Origin: Mailhella sp.
GTDB lineage: Bacteria > Desulfobacterota > Desulfovibrionia > Desulfovibrionales > Desulfovibrionaceae
DNA: 9,307 nucleotides
Direction of reading: 5' to 3'
Assembly (NCBI GenBank): GCA_017411945.1
Contig: JAFQPD010000072.1
Span: 1 to 9,307 of the forward strand
Shown here piece by piece: positions 1 to 6,696 of the stretch. Within the stretch, counting starts at the first letter, position 1. Every line of letters begins with the position of its first letter. The notes beneath the pieces are model-generated. The model searched no databases. It worked only from the letters and a program-made list of their open reading frames with translations, and was not told the origin of the DNA. A program made the position numbers and the translations under genes.

Positions 1-1
1 A

Positions 2-3000
2 TCACTTCTCAGCGTTGCCCTTCACCTTCTCCACAAGGCGCATGATGTAGTAGAAGAACACTGGCACGAAGAGCACGCCCAGGACCGTGGCCACGACCGT
101 GCCTCCCACGATGCCGGTGCCGATGGAGTTATGGCTGGCCGAGCCTGCGCCGGTGGAGATGGCCAGCGGCACGACGCCCAGCAGGAAGGCCATGGAAGTC
201 ATGATGATGGGGCGGAAACGCAGTTCGCAGGCTTTTACCGTGGCTTCCCAGAGATCCATGCCTGCCGCGCGGAGTTCCTTGGCGAATTCCACGATGAGGA
301 TGGCGTTCTTCGAAGCAAGGCCGATGGTGGTAAGGATGGCCACCTGGAAGTAGATATCGTTCTGCATGCCGCGCAGATACGCGGCGGAAAGCGCGCCGAA
401 CACGCCCACAGGAACGAGCAGGAGCACCGAGAACGGCACCACCCACGATTCATAAAGAGCGGCCAGCGCAAGGAAGATGACGAGGATGGAAAGCGCGTAC
501 AGCGGGCCTGCCTGGGCGTTGGATTCCTTTTCCTGATAGGAAATGCCCGACCACTCGAAGCCGATGCCGTCCGGCAGTTCGCCGGCAAGGCGTTCCATCT
601 CTGCCATGGCTTCACCGGAGGATACGCCGGGAGCGGCCTGCCCGAGGATGTTCAGAGCTGTGAAGGCGTTGTATCGCTGGAGGCGAGTGGGGCCGTAGGT
701 CCACGAAAGCGTAGCGAAGGCCGAGAGCGGTATCATCTCGCCATGCCTGTTGCGGACATGCCAGAGGCGCAGGTCGTCAGGACGCATGCGGTACTGGGCA
801 TCGCCCTGAGCATAGACGCGCTTGACGCGGTTGTTGTGGATGAAGTCATCGAAGTACGAGCCGCCCCAAGCGATGTTCAGCAGTTCATTCACTTCCGCAA
901 GATTGATGCTGTACATGCCGGCTTTCTCCCTGTCCACTTCAAGGCGCAGGCGAGGCGCGTCTTCCGTAGCGTTGAGGCGGATATTTGCCAGAAGCGGACT
1001 TTTGCGGGCGTTCTCCAAAAGCGTCTGACAGGCCCGCGTCAGCACTTCATAGCCTACGCCGGAGCGGTCTTCGAGGCGGAAGTCGAAGCCTGCGGAAGTG
1101 CCGAGGCCGGGAATGGCCGCGGGCTGGTTCACCATGACCTTGGCTTCCTTGAACTTGGAGAACACGGCATTGGCGCGGCGGGCTATGGAAGCGGCATCCT
1201 GCCCTTCTCCCTCACGCTCAGACCAGTCCTTGAGCGCGAGGAAGCCCTGACCGATGCTCTGCCCTTCGCCGGCGAAGGAGAAGCCAAGGGCCATGCTCAT
1301 GCGGTCCACGGTATCCTTTTCATGCTCGAAGAAATAATTTTCTATGCGCTTCACCACTTCAAGGGTCTGGGCGCGGGTAGAGCCGCGCGGCAGCTCGTAG
1401 GAGACGACGAGGCGTCCCTGGTCTTCACGCGGGATGAAGGCCGTGGGCAGTATCTGGAAGAGATGGATCATGCCACCCGTGATGGCGGCATAGAAAACGA
1501 AGCAGAGCCACGGATGCTTCAGCCAGGATTCCACATGGCGGCTGTAGGCAGTGGTCAGGCGGGAGAAAAATTCGTTGAAGCGGGAACGGCGCGGGCCGCG
1601 AGCCTCGCCCTTATGCTTTTTGAGGATGGTAGCGCAGAGCGCAGGCGTGAACACGATGGCCACGGCCACGGAAAGGAACATGGCCGACACGATGGTGACG
1701 GAGAACTGCCGATAGATGACGCCCACCGAGCCGCCGAAGAAGGCCATGGGCAGGAACACGGCGGCAAGAACGACGGCAATGCCCATGATGGCGCCGGTGA
1801 TCTGCTTCATGCTCTTCTTGGTGGCTTCATATGGCGACAGACCTTCCGTCGTCATGAGACGCTCCACGTTTTCCACGACGACGATGGCGTCGTCCACGAG
1901 CAGGCCGATGGCCAGCACCATGCCGAACAGCGTTAGCGTATTGATGGTGAAGCCGAAGGCTGAAAGCACGCCGAACGTGCCGAGGAGAACCACGGGCACG
2001 GCCAGCGTGGGGATGATGGTAGCGCGGAAATTATGAAGGAAGAGCAGAAGCGTGAGGAAGACGAGCACGATGGCTTCGAACAGGGTGCGCACCACGCCCT
2101 TGACGGAGGTCTTGATGAAGGGAGTGGTATCGAAGACCATGCGGTATTCGAGGCCCTTGGGAAAGTAGGGCTGCATCTCTTCCAGCTTCTTCATGACGCG
2201 GTCACGGGTCTCGAGGGCGTTGGCGTCGGAACCGAGGTTGATGCCGAGGTTCGCGCCCGCGCCGCCGTTGTAGCGGGAATCCACCCGGTAGCTGCGCTGG
2301 CCGAGCTCCACACGGGCCACGTCTTCGAGGCGGAGCAGGGAACCGTCGGGCAGGGTGCGGATAATGATCTTCTCAAACTCTTCCGCCAAAGTCATGCGCT
2401 CCTGAGCCGTCACAACGATATTCATGGCCGAGTCTGCAGTCTGCGGAAGGTCGCCAAGCTGGCCGGCAGAGACCTGCGCGTTCTGGGCTTCGACGGCGGC
2501 GGTGATATCCGAAGGCGTGAGCTTGTAGGCGGCAAGGCGTTCGGGGTTCAGCCAGATGCGTATGGCTCGCTGGGAGCCGTAGAGGCGCACGTTGCCCACG
2601 CCGGGGATGCGGGCCAGAGTATCGGAAACGTAGGTGCCCACATAGTCGATGATATCGGGGTTGGACATGCTGCCGTCGGTGGAAACGAAGGCCAGCATGC
2701 ACACGAAGTCCGTATTGGCCTTGTCCACGCGCACGCCGTTCTTCTGCACGCTGGCAGGAAGGTTGCGCATGGCGAGCTGGACTTTGTTCATCACCTGAGT
2801 CTGGGCGATATCGTGGTTGACGGAAGGGTCGAAGGTGAGGCGCAGGCGGATGGAGCCGGACACGTCGCTGTTGGCTTCCATGTACATGAGTCCGTCAAGG
2901 CTCTGCATCTGCTGCTCGATGATCTGCGTGGCGGAATATTCCACGCCTTCCGCAGTCGCGCCGTTATAGGTGGCGGTAACAGTGACGGAAGGCGGCGCGA

Positions 3001-3112
3001 TCTTGGGGTACATGGACACCGGCAGCGTATAGAGAGCCAGCGCGCCAAAAAGCATGACGACGATGGCAAGCACCCATGAAAAAACGGGGCGGTCGATGAA
3101 GAACTGTGCCAT
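2..3112 (-). CDS. RND multidrug efflux pump, inner-membrane permease (AcrB/MexB-type, HAE1 family)
   Basis: Proton-driven trimeric inner-membrane pump that captures hydrophobic or amphiphilic compounds from the periplasm and passes them through an adaptor to an outer-membrane channel. The 1036-residue length matches the family. Seen in sequence: the family N-terminus MAQFFIDRPVFSWV with TM1; the TM4 motif GLLVDDAIVVVEN with the proton-relay pair Asp407/Asp408 at AcrB's own numbering; Lys935 in GLASKNAIL (AcrB Lys940); Arg965 and Thr972 in the RFRPIIMT stretch (AcrB Arg971/Thr978); and the ISYQEKESNAQAG segment before TM8. Large periplasmic loops follow TM1 and TM7. All relay residues are present, so it should be active. 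Start: ATG at 3110-3112, 2 nt after the adaptor stop, with AAGGGAA upstream inside the adaptor's end. The stop (TGA) lies at 2-4, so the gene is complete but its downstream neighbour is not visible. Substrate cannot be read from sequence. Confidence 0.97.
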   Translation of the reverse strand: MAQFFIDRPVFSWVLAIVVMLFGALALYTLPVSMYPKIAPPSVTVTATYNGATAEGVEYSATQIIEQQMQSLDGLMYMEANSDVSGSIRLRLTFDPSVNHDIAQTQVMNKVQLAMRNLPASVQKNGVRVDKANTDFVCMLAFVSTDGSMSNPDIIDYVGTYVSDTLARIPGVGNVRLYGSQRAIRIWLNPERLAAYKLTPSDITAAVEAQNAQVSAGQLGDLPQTADSAMNIVVTAQERMTLAEEFEKIIIRTLPDGSLLRLEDVARVELGQRSYRVDSRYNGGAGANLGINLGSDANALETRDRVMKKLEEMQPYFPKGLEYRMVFDTTPFIKTSVKGVVRTLFEAIVLVFLTLLLFLHNFRATIIPTLAVPVVLLGTFGVLSAFGFTINTLTLFGMVLAIGLLVDDAIVVVENVERLMTTEGLSPYEATKKSMKQITGAIMGIAVVLAAVFLPMAFFGGSVGVIYRQFSVTIVSAMFLSVAVAIVFTPALCATILKKHKGEARGPRRSRFNEFFSRLTTAYSRHVESWLKHPWLCFVFYAAITGGMIHLFQILPTAFIPREDQGRLVVSYELPRGSTRAQTLEVVKRIENYFFEHEKDTVDRMSMALGFSFAGEGQSIGQGFLALKDWSEREGEGQDAASIARRANAVFSKFKEAKVMVNQPAAIPGLGTSAGFDFRLEDRSGVGYEVLTRACQTLLENARKSPLLANIRLNATEDAPRLRLEVDREKAGMYSINLAEVNELLNIAWGGSYFDDFIHNNRVKRVYAQGDAQYRMRPDDLRLWHVRNRHGEMIPLSAFATLSWTYGPTRLQRYNAFTALNILGQAAPGVSSGEAMAEMERLAGELPDGIGFEWSGISYQEKESNAQAGPLYALSILVIFLALAALYESWVVPFSVLLLVPVGVFGALSAAYLRGMQNDIYFQVAILTTIGLASKNAILIVEFAKELRAAGMDLWEATVKACELRFRPIIMTSMAFLLGVVPLAISTGAGSASHNSIGTGIVGGTVVATVLGVLFVPVFFYYIMRLVEKVKGNAEK

Positions 3113-3114
3113 GG

Positions 3115-4269
3115 CTATTTCCCTTCACCGGCAAGAGTGACCTTCATGCCGTCCTTCACATAGCGCAGGCCGTTGGTGATGACCTTTTCACCTTCCTTGA
3201 GGCCACCGATGACCTGCCAGGCGCGGCCCTTGGAACCGGCGAGCTTCACAGTGCGAAGCCGAGCCACGTTTCCTTCGCCAAGGATGAACACCGAAGCGGA
3301 ACCGTCGGCATTCAGGGAGACGGCGGGCTGGGGAACGAGCAGGGCCTGCACGGCGCGGCCTTCCACGAGTTCGGCGCGAACGGCCATGTTCGGCATGAGA
3401 AGGTGGTCGGGATTCTTGAAGGTGGCGCGCAGCGTCACAGCTCCGGTATCGGCAGTGACGGAAGCATCGGAGAAGTCGATCATGCCTTCATGAGCGTAGG
3501 GAGTCCCGTCGTCGAAGAAGAGGCGGACCTTGCCGAAGGAGCCGGGCTCCATCACTCCGTCGGCCATCTTGCGGCGCAGGGTGGCAAGCTCGGAGGCGGA
3601 CATGGTGAGTTTGACGTACATGGGGTCGAGCTGATGGATGCTGGCCAGCATGGCAGCCTGATGCTGGGTGACCAGCGCGCCGGGCGTGACACTGGAAAGG
3701 CCGATGCGCCCGGAGATGGGGGCCTTGATGCGGGTATATTCGTACTGGATGCGCGCCTCGTCCACGAGGGCCTTCTGTACGCGCACCTCAGCGCAGGAGC
3801 TCTTATACAGAGCTTCGAGATCATCGTAATCCTGCTGGGAAACGGCCTTGCGGGCAAGCATGGCCTTGAAGCGGGCCAGCTTGACCTTGAGCACGTTGTT
3901 GTTGGCCTCCACCTTGTTCATGGCGGCCTGCGCACTCTTGTACGAAGCCTTGTAGATGGCGTCGTCGATGAGGTAGAGCACGTCACCGGCCTTCACATCC
4001 GCACCTTCTTCGAAAAGGCGTTCCTTGATGATGCCGGAGACCTGCGGGCGCACTTCGGCAAACAGGACAGGCGCAGTCCGGCCAGTTATCATGCGGCTGT
4101 ATTCCACGTCCTGCGGAGTCACGGACATATATTCGACTTCAGTGTTCTCCACCTTCGCACGGCCGCCCTTCTGCCCGTCGCAGCCGGCGGCCATGAGAAG
4201 CATCGCCGCGGAAAGGAAAAGGATGCCGAACATGGAAGCACTGCGGGGAAAGCTGGAAAAAATCCTCAT
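3115..4269 (-). CDS. RND efflux periplasmic adaptor lipoprotein (AcrA/MexA-type membrane fusion protein)
   Basis: Periplasmic adaptor that links the RND pump to an outer-membrane channel. The 384-residue protein starts with a lipoprotein signal: basic MRIFSSFPR, a hydrophobic core to about residue 26, then AAGC with Cys30 as the lipidation site. Asp31 follows directly, as in E. coli AcrA (C-D); Asp at +2 is the known inner-membrane retention signal. Next come the first lipoyl half (about 73-103, VRPQVSGII...GDVLYLID), an alpha-helical hairpin (about 105-178), the second lipoyl half (YTRIKAPISGRIG, 178-190), a beta-barrel domain (about 210-300) and a membrane-proximal domain to the C-terminus (VPQPAVSLNADG, GGLKEGEKVITNGL). 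The ATG start has AGGA 8 nt upstream. It is the first gene of the operon; its TAG stop is 2 nt before the pump ATG, implying co-transcription and probably coupled translation. Confidence 0.96.
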   Translation of the reverse strand: MRIFSSFPRSASMFGILFLSAAMLLMAAGCDGQKGGRAKVENTEVEYMSVTPQDVEYSRMITGRTAPVLFAEVRPQVSGIIKERLFEEGADVKAGDVLYLIDDAIYKASYKSAQAAMNKVEANNNVLKVKLARFKAMLARKAVSQQDYDDLEALYKSSCAEVRVQKALVDEARIQYEYTRIKAPISGRIGLSSVTPGALVTQHQAAMLASIHQLDPMYVKLTMSASELATLRRKMADGVMEPGSFGKVRLFFDDGTPYAHEGMIDFSDASVTADTGAVTLRATFKNPDHLLMPNMAVRAELVEGRAVQALLVPQPAVSLNADGSASVFILGEGNVARLRTVKLAGSKGRAWQVIGGLKEGEKVITNGLRYVKDGMKVTLAGEGK

Positions 4270-4349
4270 ATGTCAAATCCTGCCTTGGGGATCCTCCCGC
4301 CATGAGCACATGGACGTACCCTGCGGAAAAACAAATGAATTCTCTTAAG

Positions 4350-4379
4350 TTGCGGGCACAGGCCACACCCTGATACTAT
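4350..4379 (+). promoter_or_regulatory. Possible weak promoter for the two-component operon, overlapping the pump promoter
   Basis: On the plus strand, TTGCGG (4350-4355; 3/6) and an 18-nt spacer precede TG-A-TACTAT (TG at 4371-4372, hexamer 4374-4379; 4/6, extended -10). It would give a leader of about 95 nt containing the inverted repeat at 4419-4438. Its -10 overlaps the -10 of the leftward promoter. An alternative is CTGACA (4389-4394) with CATATT (4415-4420), but that spacer of 20 nt is too long. Low confidence; the true start of this operon is uncertain. Confidence 0.3.
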
Positions 4380-4403
4380 AGCAGACAGCTGACAGGATTT
4401 CGA
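4375..4403 (-). promoter_or_regulatory. Predicted sigma70-type promoter of the adaptor-pump operon
   Basis: Read on the minus strand: -35 TCGAAA (4398-4403; 4/6 to TTGACA), a 17-nt spacer, then an extended -10, TG-C-TATAGT (hexamer 4375-4380; 5/6 to TATAAT plus the upstream TG). Transcription would start near 4368, leaving a leader of about 100 nt before the adaptor ATG. This is the best promoter-like sequence in the gap. Predicted by eye only. Confidence 0.6.
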
Positions 4404-4418
4404 CTCCTCAGAGGCATA

Positions 4419-4438
4419 TTGTGGCAAAATTGCCACAA
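4419..4438. promoter_or_regulatory. Perfect 9-bp inverted repeat, candidate operator in the divergent control region
   Basis: TTGTGGCAA (4419-4427), a 2-nt centre AA, then TTGCCACAA (4430-4438): a perfect dyad. It lies 15 bp upstream of the predicted pump -35. Its centre (about 4428.5) is about 60 bp upstream of the predicted pump start near 4368, a spacing typical of upstream activator sites. It could also act as a repressor site or leader hairpin for the two-component operon, because it lies between that operon's candidate promoter and its start codon. The binding protein is unknown; OmpR-family regulators usually bind direct repeats, so a different dimeric factor is possible. Confidence 0.55.
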
Positions 4439-4474
4439 AAAAACTCTGGCCCTGCCCTGCTCCAGCGCATATGA
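4421..4474 (+). CDS. Possible 17-codon leader peptide upstream of the response regulator
   Basis: A GTG at 4421 opens a 17-codon frame (MAKLPQKNSGPALLQRI) ending with TGA at 4472-4474, 8 nt before the regulator's ATG. AGAGG at 4410-4414 gives a plausible Shine-Dalgarno 6 nt before the GTG, whereas the regulator's own ATG has none. Its translation would cross the inverted repeat and could couple to the downstream gene. The frame is very short and could occur by chance; no known family is recognised. Confidence 0.2.
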   Translation: MAKLPQKNSGPALLQRI

Positions 4475-4481
4475 TTTTACC

Positions 4482-5207
4482 ATGTCCACTTCAGCGCATA
4501 TCTGCATTATCGACGACGACGCCGAACTCTCCGGCCTGCTCCGCAAACGGCTTTCGGACTATGGTTTCGCCGTAAGCCATTTCTCCCACGGAGAAGCCTT
4601 CTTTGCGGCCGACGACCGCCCCCTCTTCGACCTCATCATCCTCGATGTCATGCTCCCCGGTGAAGACGGCCTGAGCATATGCCGCCGCCTGCGGGAAGTG
4701 GGGAGCCCTTGGGCGGACGTGCCCATACTCTTCCTCAGCGCGCTCGGCGAAAGCGTGGACCGCGTCATCGGCCTCGAAGTAGGCGGCGACGACTACCTCG
4801 CCAAGCCCTTCGAGACCAGAGAACTCATAGCCCGCGTGAAAGCCCTCCTGCGCCGGGCTACCCGCAAGGTGCAGTGGGTGACCGCTGAGAATCCCAGCTT
4901 CGCCGGCTGGACTCTGGACCTGCTCTCCCGCCAGCTCATCGACAGCGAAGGCGTGGTCGTGCCCCTGAGCTCCGGCGAATTCCGCCTGCTCTCGCTCTTC
5001 CTCGAACATCCTCAGCGCGTACTCTCCCGCGAACGCATCATGGAGCTTTCCGCGCTCAAGGGCGGAGGCATCTACGACAGAAGCATCGACACGCAGATAA
5101 AGCGACTGCGCGGCAAGCTCCGCGATGACGGCCGCAAACCCAGCATCATCGTCACCATGCGAGGCGACGGCTACATGCTCGCCTGCGACGTGACCCGCAC
5201 TTCGTGA
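4482..5207 (+). CDS. OmpR-family two-component response regulator
   Basis: DNA-binding regulator activated by phosphotransfer, most likely from the kinase encoded 8 nt downstream. The 241 residues comprise a receiver domain (about 6-122) with the acidic pocket at Asp11-13, phosphoacceptor Asp55 in LIILDVMLPGEDG, Ser86 as the switch residue and Lys108 in DDYLAKPF. After a linker comes a winged-helix domain (about 135-237) with RQLIDSEG, LSSGEFRLLSLFLEHPQRVLSR, the recognition region RSIDTQIKRLRGKL and the wing MRGDGYML. I chose the ATG at 4482 because it begins three residues before the first receiver strand. An in-frame TTG at 4419 would add 21 residues unlike any receiver and would start inside the inverted repeat. 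The chosen ATG lacks a clear Shine-Dalgarno, which is unusual here. Divergent orientation next to the RND operon suggests that operon is a target (inference). Confidence 0.95.
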   Translation: MSTSAHICIIDDDAELSGLLRKRLSDYGFAVSHFSHGEAFFAADDRPLFDLIILDVMLPGEDGLSICRRLREVGSPWADVPILFLSALGESVDRVIGLEVGGDDYLAKPFETRELIARVKALLRRATRKVQWVTAENPSFAGWTLDLLSRQLIDSEGVVVPLSSGEFRLLSLFLEHPQRVLSRERIMELSALKGGGIYDRSIDTQIKRLRGKLRDDGRKPSIIVTMRGDGYMLACDVTRTS

Positions 5208-5215
5208 GGAATGCA

Positions 5216-6562
5216 ATGAAACGCCTGCTCTGGCCCGATTCCCTGCGCGGCAGGCTCATCATCCTCGCTCTGTGCTGCCTCGTGCTCTTCCAGGCCGTGA
5301 ACACTGCCACGCTCTTCTTCGTCCAGCACCAGCAGAGGATGAACCGCATCACGCTCCTCGCCAGCCAGACGGCAGAGTGGTACAGCATACTCAACGGGCA
5401 AAGCCCGGAACAGCGGGAAAAGACGCTCGAAACGCTAGGCTACCTCTACAGGCATAAGGACTGGCGGCTCGAATTCGATATCGCTCCCAGCTTCCCCGGC
5501 CCTGCGTTCCAGCCGGGAACGGAAGGCCCCATCGCTCATGCCCGGAAGCTTTTTGCCGACGCCTTACCTCCCGGCATGGCCCCCTCCCCTCCTTTCCATG
5601 CGGGCTTCGTGAGGCACGGAGAAAAGCAGGGCATGCAGTTCGCCGTACAGCTCGACGACGGAAACTGGCTCTGCATAACGCGGCACCGCGCCGCCACCCT
5701 GCGGCAGGAAAAGCTCCAGCACGGCGTTTTCCTAGCAGAATTCCTCGTCTTCTTCCTTATCATGTTCTGCCTGCTCTACCGCGAGACCAGACAGCTCGAA
5801 AAGCTGCGGGCAGGCGCGGAACAGTTCGGCGAAAGCCCGGAAAGCGCGGAAAAACTCTCTGAAGAAGGCTGCCGTGAAATACGGAAGACCGCCCAGTCGC
5901 TCAACCGCATGCGCGGCAGGGTGCTGAACAGCATAGAAGAACGCGACAGGATGCTCTCTGCCTTGCGCCACGACCTGCGCACGCCCCTCACCCGCCTCCA
6001 TCTCTGGGCCGAAGAAGCCGAGCCAGAAGCCGTGCGCGACAAGCTTCTGGAAAATGCCCGCCAGATACAGGACATGGTCTCACAGAGCATCGAGCTGGCC
6101 GGCAGCCTGAACACCACGGAAAAGCAGGTGCATATGGACATTGCCGCCTTCGTGGAAAGCGTGGCCGACGACTATGCCGAAGAAGGCCGCAACGTTGCTC
6201 TTGCCAATACGGAACTGTTCAACTCCACTGTGCGCACACGCCCCACCTGCCTGCGCCGCTGCCTCTCCAACCTCATCGAAAACTCTTTGAAATACGCAGG
6301 GGCAGCAGAAGTCTCCCTGTTCCGCGACCAGAACGGACTTTGCATAGAAGTGGGCGACCGCGGCCCCGGCATCCCGGAAGACAAACTGGAAAAGGTGCTT
6401 GAGCCGTGGTTCCGCGTAGAAAATTCCCGCAACCGCGAAACTGGCGGAAGCGGCCTCGGCCTCGCCATAGCCAAGAACATGGCTACACTCTCCGGGGCCC
6501 AGCTCAGCCTGAGGAATAGGGAAGAAGGCGGACTCTGCGCCCGCATACGCTTCCCGGCATAA
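5216..6562 (+). CDS. Membrane sensor histidine kinase (EnvZ-like, HisKA type)
   Basis: Inner-membrane sensor that autophosphorylates on His and passes phosphate to the adjacent regulator. The 448-residue protein has TM1 (about 13-36), a periplasmic domain (about 37-169), TM2 (about 170-187), a HAMP-like linker (about 188-240), then an H-box RHDLRTPLTRL with His252. The catalytic domain shows the N-box SNLIENSLKYA (Asn355), G1 DRGPGIP (381-387), WFRVENSRNRETGGSGLGLAIAK covering the F and G2 boxes, and a normal C-terminal end. The D-L-R-T-P-L-T-R form of the H-box resembles EnvZ. The linker has Gln where HAMP domains usually carry a conserved Pro (RQLEKL). Start: ATG at 5216 with GAGGA 5 nt upstream. 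A GTG at 5204 overlapping the regulator stop would add four residues but has no Shine-Dalgarno. I do not recognise the sensor-domain ligand. Confidence 0.94.
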   Translation: MKRLLWPDSLRGRLIILALCCLVLFQAVNTATLFFVQHQQRMNRITLLASQTAEWYSILNGQSPEQREKTLETLGYLYRHKDWRLEFDIAPSFPGPAFQPGTEGPIAHARKLFADALPPGMAPSPPFHAGFVRHGEKQGMQFAVQLDDGNWLCITRHRAATLRQEKLQHGVFLAEFLVFFLIMFCLLYRETRQLEKLRAGAEQFGESPESAEKLSEEGCREIRKTAQSLNRMRGRVLNSIEERDRMLSALRHDLRTPLTRLHLWAEEAEPEAVRDKLLENARQIQDMVSQSIELAGSLNTTEKQVHMDIAAFVESVADDYAEEGRNVALANTELFNSTVRTRPTCLRRCLSNLIENSLKYAGAAEVSLFRDQNGLCIEVGDRGPGIPEDKLEKVLEPWFRVENSRNRETGGSGLGLAIAKNMATLSGAQLSLRNREEGGLCARIRFPA

Positions 6563-6582
6563 GCTTCCCCCTTGCATACGAA

Positions 6583-6620
6583 AAGAGCCTTCCCCCGTTC
6601 GGAGGAAGGCTCTTCATTTT
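6583..6620. terminator. Bidirectional intrinsic terminator between convergent genes
   Basis: AAGAGCCTTCC (6583-6593) pairs perfectly with GGAAGGCTCTT (6604-6614). One mismatch and two further G-C pairs close a GTTC loop (6597-6600). On the plus strand the stem is followed by CATTTTATT, ending the kinase operon 20 nt after its stop. On the minus strand it is followed by TTTTCG, so it can also stop transcripts coming from the PEP synthase gene. Confidence 0.85.
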
Positions 6621-6656
6621 ATTCCGGCGTCACAGGATCCTGCGGGCCGGGAAGGC

Positions 6657-6688
6657 GGGGCATGAGGGACGCCGATCCCCCATGCCCC
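6657..6688 (-). repeat. 13-bp hairpin in the 3' end of the PEP synthase transcript
   Basis: GGGGCATGAGGGA (6657-6669) and TCCCCCATGCCCC (6676-6688) flank a 6-nt loop. In the minus-strand RNA the only imperfect pair is a G-U wobble; in plus-strand RNA it is an A-C mismatch, so the structure fits the PEP synthase message better. It starts 8 nt after that gene's TAA. No run of U follows, so it is not a complete intrinsic terminator. It may protect the 3' end or assist termination ahead of the hairpin at 6583-6614. Confidence 0.5.
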
Positions 6689-6696
6689 TCAGGGTC

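Noticed and set aside
131..1936. 601-codon open frame on the plus strand opposite the pump gene
   Set aside because: It lies antisense to a clearly recognisable RND pump, has no recognisable domain and is His/Gly/Glu/Ala-rich, as expected from the complement of GC-rich codons.
2033..4305. Two further long plus-strand frames (348 and 399 codons) opposite the pump and adaptor
   Set aside because: Same pattern of GC-driven antisense open frames; no family motifs, and the opposite strand encodes well-conserved proteins throughout.
4419..4438. Rex (redox) or CRP/FNR-type binding site
   Set aside because: Ends match (TTGTG...CACAA), but the half-site spacing is 2 bp longer than the Rex consensus as I recall it, and the inner bases GGC/GCC differ from CRP and FNR consensus. 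Left as an unassigned operator.
4419..4481. Longer response regulator starting at TTG 4419
   Set aside because: The 21 extra residues do not resemble a receiver N-terminus, the TTG lies inside the palindrome and is only 4 nt from AGAGG.
4491..5216. 241-codon minus-strand frame opposite the response regulator
   Set aside because: Shadow of the regulator gene: no motifs, and the sense strand has a full receiver and winged-helix domain.
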